57,308 nucleotides of DNA from JAHBNG01 sp039028975 (GCA_039028975.1 JBCCHB010000111.1:1-57308); one strand, 5' to 3'; positions 18,802 to 28,198 are shown, numbered from the stretch's first letter. Numbers and translations are program-made. The notes: generated by a model from the letters alone, not told the origin.

Positions 18802-19977
18802 ATGACAGAACAATTGTTAGAATCAACCACCTCGTATGACTTATCCAGCATTGATGTTGATACGTTGAATTCCGTGGCCTGCCGTACGCTGAATTTAGAA
18901 AAGGGTAACGTTGCCGAATGGCACTACCAGCGTATCTATGGTGGTGCGGGCGATGTTGGGGATGTTTTGTCGGCAGTCTATCGATTTGCCGGTACAGTTC
19001 ATGTAGAAGATAAGCAAATGGATTGGTCGCTTATTCTAAAAGTGGTTGGCACAACCGCCGATGATGACGATCCAACCCAGCCGAGATATTGGAAACGGGA
19101 GGTACTGGCTTATGAATCAGGCCAGCTAACCGATTTGCCCGGTGGGTTGAAGGCACCCCGTTTCTATGGGACGTTCCGCTTTTCGGAGAAGGTGATTGGG
19201 CTATGGTTAGAAGATCTAGCAGATGACATTGGTGCTGAATGGCCTCTATCCCATTATTGTGTTGTTGCCAGGCATCTGGGTCAGTTCAACGGCTCTTTTG
19301 GCGCTCAGAGCGAACCATACCCAAAGCCTTGGTACTGCCAAGATCACTACCAACATATTCGGCGCGCCAAACAAGCAGGGCGGAAGTTCGATGAGCTACG
19401 CGCTGCCGTCGACGATCCAAAAACTAAGCGTTGGTTTCTTCACGATGACGATATGCATGGCATGTTACGCCTGTGGGAGGAACGCTCGCTCTTCCTAAAC
19501 GCACTAGACCACCCGCCGCAAACCCTTGTTCATGGTGACGCATTTCGACGCAACCTGTTTGCTAGAAAGAGTGCGTCGGGTCAGTACGAGACCGTGGCAA
19601 TTGATTGGACCTACGTGGGTACCGCGGCCATCGGCTTTGAACTGGCTTCGCTGGTGCATGGGACGCTCATCTTTTCGGAGGTAGGGATAGCTGATGCTCG
19701 CGAGCTGGATCAGATTGTTTTTGAAGGTTATTTGTCTGGGTTGCAAGATGCAGGCTGGCAGGGCGATCCGAGGCAGGTACGGCTAGGATACACGGCGAGT
19801 TCGGCCATGATCTTCGGTCTCGGCTACGGTGCGTTTAAGCTCAACGAAAGTACCTATCCGTGGCTCGAACAGGCGTTTGGTCTGCCCATTGATAAGTTTA
19901 TGCGGTTGGGCGCTGAGCTAAACCGCTTTTTTCTTGAGCTAGCAGATGAGGCGCGGCTGCAGCTAGATAACAGGTAG
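18802..19977 (+). CDS. APH/ecdysteroid-kinase-like phosphotransferase
   Basis: A 391-aa small-molecule-kinase-like protein. The Brenner-type catalytic motif HGDAFRRNLF begins at His244 with Asp246, and VAIDWTYVG supplies the metal-binding Asp. The N-lobe lysine lies in WSLILKVVG. The fold class covers aminoglycoside, choline and ecdysteroid kinases (family knowledge). The substrate here is unknown, perhaps the hydroxylated product of the neighbouring P450. I chose ATG 18802 (MTEQLLES) over the longer frame from 18730 because it starts one base after the upstream stop, has AAGGTAAGGA upstream, and the longer frame would overlap the NTF2-like gene by 71 nt. Confidence 0.85.
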   Translation: MTEQLLESTTSYDLSSIDVDTLNSVACRTLNLEKGNVAEWHYQRIYGGAGDVGDVLSAVYRFAGTVHVEDKQMDWSLILKVVGTTADDDDPTQPRYWKREVLAYESGQLTDLPGGLKAPRFYGTFRFSEKVIGLWLEDLADDIGAEWPLSHYCVVARHLGQFNGSFGAQSEPYPKPWYCQDHYQHIRRAKQAGRKFDELRAAVDDPKTKRWFLHDDDMHGMLRLWEERSLFLNALDHPPQTLVHGDAFRRNLFARKSASGQYETVAIDWTYVGTAAIGFELASLVHGTLIFSEVGIADARELDQIVFEGYLSGLQDAGWQGDPRQVRLGYTASSAMIFGLGYGAFKLNESTYPWLEQAFGLPIDKFMRLGAELNRFFLELADEARLQLDNR

Positions 19978-20086
19978 AGAAATCGCTTTTTCGCCGGGTA
20001 CAAGGGGATACGGTGTTGTGAGCAGGAGTGCATTCAGTGCATTTAAGCCAAGTTTTTGATGCCCTCTTTATCCACGTACCCCCATC

Positions 20087-20176
20087 CGTATTCCTCTCAT
20101 ACATCTCACTCCCATCCATCTCACTCCCATCCATACCACTTCTATCCACGTCACTCCTATTCATACCACTCTTATT
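20087..20176. repeat. Degenerate 15-bp tandem repeat, about six copies
   Basis: Units such as CATCTCACTCCCATC (20102 and 20117, identical) and CATACCACTTCTATC run from 20087 to 20176. One minus-strand frame reads as a pentapeptide pattern (M-x-x-S-x), but it has no ribosome site and I treat it as a by-product of the repeat. The array lies between the kinase gene and regulon site 2. Confidence 0.7.
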
Positions 20177-20274
20177 CATGTTACAAACCGCTTGCAGGTC
20201 TGAGATACAACCTTGCTAGCTTTTGCGAACAAATTGCCTTACTAATTCATACACCTGAACACCATATGATGAAT

Positions 20275-20348
20275 GTCAATAATACGATCAATTTGTCAAA
20301 AGGATCATGACGAATTATCAAGGAACATCATCCTATTCCTTCTATCAT
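20275..20348 (+). promoter_or_regulatory. Regulon site 2: triple direct repeat plus -10, upstream of P450-2
   Basis: GTCAAT (20275), 14 nt, GTCAAA (20295-20300), 16 nt, ATCAAG (20317-20322), 20 nt, TATCAT (20343-20348). It matches sites 1, 3 and 5 base for base in spacing. It begins a transcription unit with P450-2 and the secreted beta-lactamase-fold gene. Confidence 0.75.
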
Positions 20349-20413
20349 GTGGCTGGTAACAACCAAAAACAGATACCTAATAGAAAAAACAATTTCATAT
20401 GAGGTGAAGAATA

Positions 20414-21790
20414 ATGCTTCAGGCAACAACCCCCGATATGCTCTTTGATGTCCAGCCCAGACCGTGCCCGCGGCTCAAGGGCTGGCCGATCATCGGCAAC
20501 ATTCCAGGATTAATGCGCTCATCCTATTCATTCTTCGAGCAAATGTACGCTGAATATGGCGATATCTATACGCTGAACCTTGGTCTTTCACAGATCATTG
20601 TCTGTAACCACCCACGGCATATCCAACATGTTTTGTTGGACAACGCGCAGAACTATGTCAAAGGTGGGCCACTTTGGTCAGTATTACGTGATCTGATCGG
20701 TAACGGACTGGTTACCAGCGAGGGCGATTTTTGGCTGAGACAGCGCCGTATGATGCAGCCCCAGTTTCACAAAAAGCGATTGGAAGCTCTTGCTTCGCTC
20801 ATGACGAGCGCCATTGCTGATGAACTTGCTTCTTGGTCTGTACCCAGCGACTCCAGTGACATGGCACACGCCTTCAATCAGCTAACCATGCGCGTCATCG
20901 TACGGACCATGTTTGGCACAGCCTTATCTGCTGCCCAAATGAATGAAGTCGCCGACGCTGTGCCTCAAGCGCTCGACTATATAATGCGTGGGATGCTCAC
21001 GAGTAAACTCCCGTCATGGATACCCGACCCTAAGCGACGAGCCTTTGAGCAGTCGATTGCGGTTTTTGATGGTGCCGTCTATCAAATGATTGATGAGCAG
21101 CGTCATAATCCCAAAAAAGAGAATCATTTGCTGGCCATGCTCCTTGATGTGGTCGATGCAGAAACAGGCGAAGGAATGACCGATCAGCAGCTGCGCGACG
21201 AGGCTATCACAATCTTTTTAGCGGGCTTTGAAACAACCTCCACGGCATTGTCCTGGAGCGTCTACTATTTGTCTCAACATCCAGACATTCAGAACAAACT
21301 TGAACAAGAAGTTGATGCAGTTCTAGGCCCTCGGACGCCGACGTTCGACGACCTACCCAATTTACCCTATGCGCGTATGGTACTGCAAGAAGCCATACGA
21401 CTGCGGCCTTCCGCCTGGTTTGGGTCGAGACAGGCCGTAGAGGACGATGTTATTGACGGTTATTCCATTCCCGCTGGCAGTGAGGTAGCCACAATGACTT
21501 ATATGATTCATCGCCATCCAGAAGAGTGGGATAATGCAGACCAATTTATTCCGGAACGCTTTACGCCAGAAGCATCGGCTAAACGTCATCGCTGGGCCTG
21601 GGTCCCCTTTGGTGCTGGGCAGCGCATGTGTATTGGACGTGAATTTGCCTTGATGGAAGGTCAGTTGGCTTTGGCTATGATGGCGCAACGCTTTCGACCA
21701 TCAGCTATTGAGGGGTATGAACCACAGCTCAGGCTTTCGACTACGTTCCAGACGAAAAGCGGTCTCCGTGTGAAGTTATCAGAGCGTTAG
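20414..21790 (+). CDS. Cytochrome P450 (copy 2)
   Basis: A 458-aa P450 paralogous to copy 1. I-helix AGFETT, ExxR EAIR (Glu326, Arg329) and haem loop FGAGQRMCIG with Cys406 are all intact. The N-terminal proline-rich region PRPCPRLKGWPIIGNIPG is typical and there is no membrane anchor. GAGGTGAAG precedes ATG 20414. As for copy 1, no redox partner gene is in the window. The two enzymes probably act on related substrates or sequential steps (inference). Regulon site 2 lies 66 nt upstream. Confidence 0.95.
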   Translation: MLQATTPDMLFDVQPRPCPRLKGWPIIGNIPGLMRSSYSFFEQMYAEYGDIYTLNLGLSQIIVCNHPRHIQHVLLDNAQNYVKGGPLWSVLRDLIGNGLVTSEGDFWLRQRRMMQPQFHKKRLEALASLMTSAIADELASWSVPSDSSDMAHAFNQLTMRVIVRTMFGTALSAAQMNEVADAVPQALDYIMRGMLTSKLPSWIPDPKRRAFEQSIAVFDGAVYQMIDEQRHNPKKENHLLAMLLDVVDAETGEGMTDQQLRDEAITIFLAGFETTSTALSWSVYYLSQHPDIQNKLEQEVDAVLGPRTPTFDDLPNLPYARMVLQEAIRLRPSAWFGSRQAVEDDVIDGYSIPAGSEVATMTYMIHRHPEEWDNADQFIPERFTPEASAKRHRWAWVPFGAGQRMCIGREFALMEGQLALAMMAQRFRPSAIEGYEPQLRLSTTFQTKSGLRVKLSER

Positions 21791-21798
21791 CGTGAAAT

Positions 21799-21814
21799 AT
21801 CGGTTTGAACCGAT
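21799..21814. other. Short perfect palindrome
   Basis: ATCGGTT-TG-AACCGAT forms 7-bp arms just after the P450-2 stop codon and 45 nt before the next start. It may be an operator or a weak attenuating hairpin. There is no T-tract, so it is not a convincing terminator. Confidence 0.35.
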
Positions 21815-21858
21815 GTCAACCACACGAATTCCGATAGAGCCAATTCTCGGAGAATAAA

Positions 21859-24800
21859 ATGAAAACTGTCACCAAACATAAACGCACTGCAATACATGTA
21901 CTCACTTTTTTCTTACTATTACTTGCCACGTCAGCTACGATGTACGGGCAAAGCGAAACAGCAGTAAACAGTCAATCAAGCAGCCGGCAGGGTAATGGCA
22001 ATGTTTTTCTGCCTCTCATCAGTAGTGGAGAGACATCGGGGCAAGCCTCAACAGAGACGCCGACTACTGCACCGACTACTGCATCCACGCTTGCCCCAAC
22101 GCCCACGCCAACGGCTACATCTACAGACGTCTCTGAAGAACAGCCAACGTCAACAGCAACAGCTACACTGCCGCCACCACCAGTGGTAGGGAATATATCC
22201 GATCGGCTACCCAATCCTGATGCAGATAATGTTGTGCGACCCGTCAACGGCAGTTGTCCAGACGGCACGCACCTGCGTCATGTCTCCGGCCAAGTGAGCA
22301 TTATCGACCCGGATACCGCTAGTTTTGATGCCAACGATTATACATGTGAGGCTGACGAGACAGCGGCCGACATCGACTGTGGGACCAACGGTACGGCTAT
22401 AGTTGTAGACGGTATCGCTGCCTGTTCCTGTGCTGCCGGTTACGCTGGATCGACTTGTAGTGTCTGCGCGCCTGGATTTGAATTGGGCGGGGCAGGGCAA
22501 TGTGTGGCCAGCAACCTCCAAACCGAGATGATCATCGACGGCATGGACGAGTCGTTGGAAGTAGGGCAGGCAACGGTTCTACAAGCCAAAGACGCGGATG
22601 GTGGACCTCTGCAAGCGACATGGCACATTATCCTGCCCAATGGGTTGACGACGGTCTCGTCTTCGACGACTGGCTGCCTCTATCCGCTGGATAATGACAG
22701 CCAATGTCTACAATCGATCAGTGGGCCGCAAGTCGGCTACCGGGCACCGACCTTTGAGAATGGGAATGGAGATGATGGAGACGATGCAGAGGATTTTGTC
22801 TTTCAGGCAAAGGCCATTGGCATTCAGGTCTCGCCACCTGCGGGAAGCGACTTACCAATAACCACAAATGGCGTTGTCGTTACCAAAAAGAACGGCATTT
22901 CGATCACGGGTAATGGCGATCCGCGGCTGGCCCCAATCGTCGATTCTTTGAGCAGTTTTATGAAGCAACGCTGTGTCGGGAGCGCAATTTTGGGTGTTTC
23001 GCGTTACGGATACCCATTGGGCACCTACGGCTTGGGTCGTATGTCTGGTCGAGCTGGCAACGACTGGCACGATTACTGTGGTGACGACGAATCCCTGCCG
23101 TTGGCTAGCCGAGTCACCAACGAGACACCGATGCGCATTGGCAGTGCCAACAAACCCGTGACCTTTGCTATCCTACGCTGGGTGCTAAAAGAGCGCCTGA
23201 AGGATCTGGATTCAGATGTAGCAATGACCAGCCTATCCTCTACCCGTGCTGTTACGGCCATCCGAAACGAGGAGCGGCGGATCAAGCTACAACTTTGGGA
23301 GATTGGCCCCGACGGACAGGTAAATCCTGGTGATTCGGTTGTGCCTCAAGCAGGTTCACTCTTTTTCCAAGCTAGAGAGATGAAGTTACTGCGGCTGGGT
23401 GAAAACCTCTTTGTTCTGGCTATGCGGACCCTGAGTGACAAACTCCACCTCTCTGTTTGGGAAGTGAACCGAGGCGGTGCTATGACCATGCAGAGTATAT
23501 TCACGCTGGATACCGATATTCCTTGTATGGGTCTGGATTGCTCGCAGCAGATCACGGAACGCATGGTCACTGTAAAAGATTTCGCAGCAGTTGCTCTGGC
23601 CAATAATGCTATCTCTACCTACGGGCTGGCGGTGGCAACGCGCAACCAACAGGGTGATCTTTCAATTTGGCGCTTGGTGGTCAACCCAACAGATGAGATC
23701 GAGTACAGGTCCCTCTATCACATTGCCGCGGCTGGCGCACGTGATGTAGAGATCACAGATACTTCGGAGAGCAGCCAAAACCAGGCTGTCGTCACATGGC
23801 GCAATCGCGATGGGAATCTGCAGCTAACCACCTTCCGCTTTAACGATAATCAGACCATCACGCGGCAAGATGATACCACGGCAGGTGCAGTCAAGGAATT
23901 CTCTGTCGTCAAAAACTCGAGCAATCGCGTTGTAACCGCTGTACGTCTCAGCAACGACAACCTCAAGTTGATTGCGTGGAACGTAGCTCTCAACGGCTCG
24001 ATCCAAAGGCTGGGCGACGCTGAGGCCGGCCCAGTCAACCGCATCGCCACAACATACCAGACCACCGGGTACGTGGTGACGGCTGTGCGTACAGCTGGCA
24101 ACACTCTGAAACTTATCGCCTGGACAATCGACGGAGCTGGCCTTGTCATCCGTCAGGGCGAGGCAAGTGCTGGGGCGACTCGCGAGCTGACTATCGACGC
24201 CTTGAGTACGAGTCGGCTGTTGACCGCAGTGCGTACGGGAGGCGATAAGCTCAAGGTGATTATCTTCGATGTTATCGGCGGTGAATTTGCTCGTCTAGGA
24301 GACAGCGAGGCTGACACCATCCATGATGAGGTCTACACAGATGCGTACATCGAGTCCATGCCGCTGCTCGGCTACGATTTTCCTGAACGCCTCCTGCCCA
24401 CGCGCCTCCACCGAGTCTTGTCTGGGCACCAGGCACCACCTGTGCTCATTGCCGACGAGGTTGGTGAAGACTCAGAGGAAGAAGCTTGTGCCGATCTATC
24501 GAATCAAGCGGACACCAAGTGGCAGCAGATGCGGATTCAGCACGTTCTTGGTCACCAGATGGGGTTGCCGAAGTCTGCACCGAGTGTAAAGACATATATG
24601 CACCACTTATCCACGATTCGTGGTCTAAGTAATGAAGCGGATTTTAGTGCTCAAGAGCAGATATTGCGTAATGAGTTTGGTGACACAGCCGTGAATCAAG
24701 GGAAGTCGCATCTCCTTTATACAGGTGACCCGAAAGTCTACGTACTGCCCTTCTGGACAATTGAAGAAGGGCTGTTGCTGGTGGCTGGACGCTGTGTGCG

Positions 24801-26601
24801 CAATGAAGTTGGTGAGCATCACTATTCGAACACGTCACCAGTCTTTGCGGCTGCGATTATTGAACATCTGTTGGGCAGACCCTTCTCGGCACAGAGTGGC
24901 TATCCTGGTATGCATGACGGCTCGGCGTTGGATCTATTCTTCAACCAGACGATGGGTATCACAACTTCGGCCAATGACAACATCTTCACGTCCCAGCGGG
25001 TTCATGGCTTAGCGGGTTATCAGAAGCGGGAGCCAGCATCTCGGGGTTGGAATGCAACGGGCAATAACTATACACCCCTCAAGTGGGACGCCAAACGTCC
25101 TCACTGCGTCTGGAATGGCTCAAGCTGCTCATTTGATGATTGGTTGAATAAGGCAAACGAATTTGGACGCCTACACTACGCTTGGTTTGTCAGTACAGTT
25201 CCCGAAGAGCAAGCCAGCAGTGATTACGCAGCGGGTGCATCTGGCGCATTAGCAGTGGAACCGGGGGTCTACCTCAATTTCATGCGTAACTACTGGGTGG
25301 GTGGCTATTCAGGTAACCCCACCATTGGCGAAAAGCGAGAGAACACGTGGGATCTATCTCGTTCTCACAACGGCTCAGCATTTGGGGCCTATGCCCAAGC
25401 GGTCCAGTACGCCAATACAGATGGCGTGCCGCAATTTGATCTACCTCGCCGCTACAATACAGGCATCCTGCCCAATACATCAATCGATACATTCTCAGAC
25501 ACCGAGTCTGCGTACTTCAGCGCCGACTCGGTACTCAATCGGCTTGTCATGTATGACGGGAAGGGGCAGTCTGTAAACGTATTGCCCGTTAACTACCAAC
25601 GTTTTGATGGATTTGCGGTGGGCTACAACAGCCAATCTAACACACCGACCGCTCTTTTCATGGCTCGCCATATTGGAGGTCAGGTAGAGGCTTATCATCC
25701 AAACGTAGCAGTGCCTTTTGTCAGCTTCGACACGGGCTTCTCCACAGGAGATGGTTTTGCGGTACACGATGTGATTACCGACGATATCTTTGACGAGGTG
25801 ATTGTAGCCGATGGGGATACAGGCATGGTTCATATCTACGATTCTGTGGGGACACCCTACGCACCAGTTGATGTCGGTTTCCAGGACGGGGATAAATTTG
25901 CAGTGGGTGATTTTGATGGCAATGGCAGCAAAGAATTCTTCATCGGCAAAACCAATACGGGCAATATCGAGATTTACCGACTGAATGGTTCACTGGCCAA
26001 GACCCTGGCCGCAAGCTTGTCTGATGACGATGCTTTTGCCGTTGGCGACGTGATTGGTCTGATTAAAGATGAGATCATCATCGCCCGAGCGTCAAGCGGC
26101 CTTGTGGATGTCTATAACTATGAAAAAAGTGCATTGGCATACGAGCTCTACACCTCATTTAATGCCTACTATGAGGAAGGGAACGATCTGGCGGTAAATC
26201 ACCGCGAACAGGGGCTAAACGAGATTCTGGTCGGTCATGCTGGTTATGGACTGGTGCTGGTGCTACAGGCTGAGAAGATTGATGGCGACTACCAATTTTT
26301 TCTAAGGCGGTCGATTACCAACCAGTATGAGAAAGGCGACAAATTAGGTGCTGGCTTCTTCAACGGCCGCTATCGATACACCTGCTCTCTACCCGATGGC
26401 ACACCACAAGATTTTCCAGACGGCGTAGACATCATCGTCAGCATCAATCAACGCTCGGACAAACAGTGTTCAGAAGCAGGTCCGTTCAATGCCAATGATA
26501 ACGACAGTAGCAGCTGTAGTGAATACTATCGCATGTTAAAGAACTCGATCGAGTACGGCCTCTGCCAAGTCGATTGGTCGGACGTTGCACCAGGGGAATA
26601 A
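21859..26601 (+). CDS. Giant secreted beta-lactamase-fold protein with an inserted beta-propeller-like domain
   Basis: A 1580-aa exported protein. Residues about 10-30 are a signal peptide, followed by VFLPLISSG, a Thr/Pro-rich linker and a Cys-rich EGF-like segment (CSCAAGYAGSTC). A serine beta-lactamase-like domain starts near 370 with SxxK at Ser429-Lys432 (SANK), but the next family motifs, HQMGLP (His899) and Y-S-N (Tyr989-Asn991), come hundreds of residues late. The gap holds about 370 residues of roughly 55-residue repeats (VVTAVR...LKLIAW...RLGDAEAG) that look like beta-propeller blades. FG-GAP/VCBS-like repeats (GDFDGNGSKEFFIG) follow from about 1220. It is probably a surface or extracellular hydrolase or adhesin. 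CGGAGA precedes ATG 21859, and it is co-directional with P450-2. Confidence 0.8.
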   Translation: MKTVTKHKRTAIHVLTFFLLLLATSATMYGQSETAVNSQSSSRQGNGNVFLPLISSGETSGQASTETPTTAPTTASTLAPTPTPTATSTDVSEEQPTSTATATLPPPPVVGNISDRLPNPDADNVVRPVNGSCPDGTHLRHVSGQVSIIDPDTASFDANDYTCEADETAADIDCGTNGTAIVVDGIAACSCAAGYAGSTCSVCAPGFELGGAGQCVASNLQTEMIIDGMDESLEVGQATVLQAKDADGGPLQATWHIILPNGLTTVSSSTTGCLYPLDNDSQCLQSISGPQVGYRAPTFENGNGDDGDDAEDFVFQAKAIGIQVSPPAGSDLPITTNGVVVTKKNGISITGNGDPRLAPIVDSLSSFMKQRCVGSAILGVSRYGYPLGTYGLGRMSGRAGNDWHDYCGDDESLPLASRVTNETPMRIGSANKPVTFAILRWVLKERLKDLDSDVAMTSLSSTRAVTAIRNEERRIKLQLWEIGPDGQVNPGDSVVPQAGSLFFQAREMKLLRLGENLFVLAMRTLSDKLHLSVWEVNRGGAMTMQSIFTLDTDIPCMGLDCSQQITERMVTVKDFAAVALANNAISTYGLAVATRNQQGDLSIWRLVVNPTDEIEYRSLYHIAAAGARDVEITDTSESSQNQAVVTWRNRDGNLQLTTFRFNDNQTITRQDDTTAGAVKEFSVVKNSSNRVVTAVRLSNDNLKLIAWNVALNGSIQRLGDAEAGPVNRIATTYQTTGYVVTAVRTAGNTLKLIAWTIDGAGLVIRQGEASAGATRELTIDALSTSRLLTAVRTGGDKLKVIIFDVIGGEFARLGDSEADTIHDEVYTDAYIESMPLLGYDFPERLLPTRLHRVLSGHQAPPVLIADEVGEDSEEEACADLSNQADTKWQQMRIQHVLGHQMGLPKSAPSVKTYMHHLSTIRGLSNEADFSAQEQILRNEFGDTAVNQGKSHLLYTGDPKVYVLPFWTIEEGLLLVAGRCVRNEVGEHHYSNTSPVFAAAIIEHLLGRPFSAQSGYPGMHDGSALDLFFNQTMGITTSANDNIFTSQRVHGLAGYQKREPASRGWNATGNNYTPLKWDAKRPHCVWNGSSCSFDDWLNKANEFGRLHYAWFVSTVPEEQASSDYAAGASGALAVEPGVYLNFMRNYWVGGYSGNPTIGEKRENTWDLSRSHNGSAFGAYAQAVQYANTDGVPQFDLPRRYNTGILPNTSIDTFSDTESAYFSADSVLNRLVMYDGKGQSVNVLPVNYQRFDGFAVGYNSQSNTPTALFMARHIGGQVEAYHPNVAVPFVSFDTGFSTGDGFAVHDVITDDIFDEVIVADGDTGMVHIYDSVGTPYAPVDVGFQDGDKFAVGDFDGNGSKEFFIGKTNTGNIEIYRLNGSLAKTLAASLSDDDAFAVGDVIGLIKDEIIIARASSGLVDVYNYEKSALAYELYTSFNAYYEEGNDLAVNHREQGLNEILVGHAGYGLVLVLQAEKIDGDYQFFLRRSITNQYEKGDKLGAGFFNGRYRYTCSLPDGTPQDFPDGVDIIVSINQRSDKQCSEAGPFNANDNDSSSCSEYYRMLKNSIEYGLCQVDWSDVAPGE

Positions 26602-26610
26602 TTTTGATGT

Positions 26611-26684
26611 GTCAGAAAACCGAATATTCTGTCAACAAAATTGCGATGAGTTATCAAGGATAAGCGTCTAACACCCGCTATCAT
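26611..26684 (+). promoter_or_regulatory. Regulon site 3: triple direct repeat plus -10, upstream of peptide/globin operon
   Basis: GTCAGA (26611), 14 nt, GTCAAC (26631-26636), 16 nt, ATCAAG (26653-26658), 20 nt, TATCAT (26679-26684). It starts ten bases after the stop of the giant secreted protein and drives, by position, the 31-aa peptide, globin and 131-aa genes. Confidence 0.75.
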
Positions 26685-26757
26685 GACGGCAGAAGTAATG
26701 AGAAGTTCAGGCTAAGAAGTAGATAACAAAAGACGCATCAAATCAGGGAGGCAAATC

Positions 26758-26853
26758 ATGATAGAAAAACGAAACCCATTAATCACGTTCGTTATTGTTG
26801 CATTTCCTTATGCAATATTGTTGGGTATAGCGATTGCGCTAACAAATATGTAA
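26758..26853 (+). CDS. 31-aa single-span membrane peptide
   Basis: ATG 26758 to TAA 26853 encodes MIEKRNPLITFV...ALTNM. Charged residues come first, then about 20 hydrophobic residues, giving a one-helix membrane peptide with Nin-Cout topology by the positive-inside rule. GGGAGG lies 6 nt upstream, one of the best ribosome sites in the island. It is the first gene after regulon site 3, followed 138 nt later by the globin. Function is unknown. Possibilities are a small membrane partner of a P450 or globin, or a leader peptide. It resembles no precursor-peptide class I know (no Cys, no GG leader). Confidence 0.65.
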   Translation: MIEKRNPLITFVIVAFPYAILLGIAIALTNM

Positions 26854-26878
26854 TGAGTAGAGCGCAGTAGAGTAGGCA

Positions 26879-26917
26879 CGCCCCGTGTGACTTGCATTCA
26901 AGCAATCCACACGGGCG
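26879..26917. other. Imperfect GC-rich hairpin
   Basis: CGCCCCGTGTG (26879-26889) pairs with CACACGGGCG (26908-26917) with one bulged base and an 18-nt loop. The left flank GAGTAGGCACGCC resembles the stems of the elements at 27942 and 39392, so it may be a remnant of that family. It lies between the 31-aa peptide and the globin and could attenuate transcription between them. Confidence 0.45.
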
Positions 26918-26991
26918 TACTTTCCGAACTCAGCCCGTATCAAGCCCCCTAATTCTTAACATCTTACGGATACAGAAAAAAGGAGACAACC

Positions 26992-27441
26992 ATGAGCATT
27001 GCAACCACTCAAAAAGAATTCGTGCAAGAGAGTTTTGCCCAGGTCATACCCATTGCAGACCAGGCTGCTATTCTCTTCTATGACCACTTATTTGAGCTAG
27101 ATCCATCTTTAAGAGTGCTCTTCAAATCAGACATGAAAGAACAGCGCCGCAAGTTGATGCAAACGCTACAGGTAGCCGTTGCAGCGTTGGATAATTTGGA
27201 TGCTCTGGTGCCAGTCTTGCGTAAGCTAGCCATCACCCATGTTGGCTACGGCGTGCGCGATGAACACTACGCCACCGTTGGCTCCGCATTGCTGTGGACC
27301 CTAGAGCAGGGGCTTGGCGAAGCATTTACAGACGAAATCCGTAGTGCCTGGGCTGCTATTTACACAATCATGTCAAGTGTCATGAAGGAGGCTGCCAATG
27401 AAATGATACCCATCGAATTACCACATTTACAGACTGCATAA
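26992..27441 (+). CDS. Single-domain bacterial globin, second copy
   Basis: A 149-aa paralogue of the globin at 3426. It has the same Tyr in ILFYDHLF, the conserved KLAITHVGYG with the proximal His, EHYATVGSALLWTLEQGLG, and a slightly longer C-terminal tail (EMIPIELPHLQTA). AAGGAGACAACC precedes the ATG. It has no reductase domain. Placed beside P450s and an FAD monooxygenase and after regulon site 3, it may deliver O2 or protect the haem enzymes from NO (inference). It is followed 55 nt later by the 131-aa orphan gene. Confidence 0.92.
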   Translation: MSIATTQKEFVQESFAQVIPIADQAAILFYDHLFELDPSLRVLFKSDMKEQRRKLMQTLQVAVAALDNLDALVPVLRKLAITHVGYGVRDEHYATVGSALLWTLEQGLGEAFTDEIRSAWAAIYTIMSSVMKEAANEMIPIELPHLQTA

Positions 27442-27496
27442 AGGCAATACCGCAATATAGATCGATTTTATTACACTAACAAAAAGGAAAAGAAAA

Positions 27497-27892
27497 ATGG
27501 CTTCAACAACAATTGCAGATTATCAAGTCTTGAGAGACGGTGGCTTTGTCATCGATGCCAACTACGGGGGTAGCCCCAACACCAGAACGTTTAATTTCGA
27601 TGTCCCACCCGACTTTCTCTTCGCATCCGGTTCTAGAAAACCGATGATCTGCTTCAAGGTAAGGCCTGACCAGGACTCATCTTTCAAGATCCGTATGAAC
27701 CATCGCGAAATCGCATCCTTCAAGTTGGATCAAAGCCATACTCGTGGCTACTGGGAGACCTTTAATGCATCACAAGCTTTCCCAGAAGGGGCTGGCTTCT
27801 CCGATCCAACACCGGTCGAGTTCTACATCAGCTCGGGCAAGATTGTTGTATCGGATGTAGTACTCTGGTATCAGATTAAGCGGAATGGATAA
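27497..27892 (+). CDS. Unrecognised 131-aa protein, probably all-beta
   Basis: I do not recognise this family. The sequence is rich in alternating hydrophobic/polar strands (RTFNFDVPPDF, MICFKVRPDQ, SFKIRMNHREIASFKL, PVEFYISSGKIVVSDVVLWYQI), suggesting a compact beta-sandwich like a carbohydrate-binding or capsid-like jelly roll. No signal peptide, Cys or membrane segment is present. AAAAAGGAAAAG precedes ATG 27497. It is the third gene of the 31-aa peptide/globin unit. A DUF-type or phage/tail-like small protein is possible. Function unknown. Confidence 0.75.
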   Translation: MASTTIADYQVLRDGGFVIDANYGGSPNTRTFNFDVPPDFLFASGSRKPMICFKVRPDQDSSFKIRMNHREIASFKLDQSHTRGYWETFNASQAFPEGAGFSDPTPVEFYISSGKIVVSDVVLWYQIKRNG

Positions 27893-27941
27893 ACATGTGT
27901 GGTTAGGCGGGAGCGGGCTACTCCCGTCTCACTCATATTAA

Positions 27942-28060
27942 GATACTGTTGGCGAATTCAAAAATGCCCATACGATGTGGAGTAGGCACACCTCGTGCCG
28001 GTTTCTGGCGCATAGCCACGCGGGGCGTGTTCACTTCACAAACAATTCGCCAACAGTACC
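27942..28060. repeat. MITE-like element, family A, copy 1
   Basis: The terminal repeat GATACTGTTGGCGAATT (27942-27958) and its near-complement AATTCGCCAACAGTACC (28044-28060) enclose a degenerate hairpin core with GTAGGCAC...TCGTGCCGGTTTCTGGCGCATAGCC. A second copy with better-preserved arms lies at 39392. There is no gene inside. An inverted CGGGAG/CTCCCG at 27908-27926 just upstream may be the transcription terminator of the globin operon. Confidence 0.75.
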
Positions 28061-28198
28061 TATTAATATATGGAGTTCTGCCCAACTACTCTGGTTAGAG
28101 GTACTTTAGGAACGAGAATCTTATAAACCCAAATGAAAGATCTCTCGGTACCCAATATGGCAGCGTCTAAGTTTTGGGTTTTATTTGAACCTGATTCC

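Noticed and set aside
19898..20179. 93-aa minus-strand ORF with M-x-x-S repeats
   Set aside because: It is the reading of a degenerate 15-bp DNA repeat and overlaps the kinase gene end; no ribosome site.
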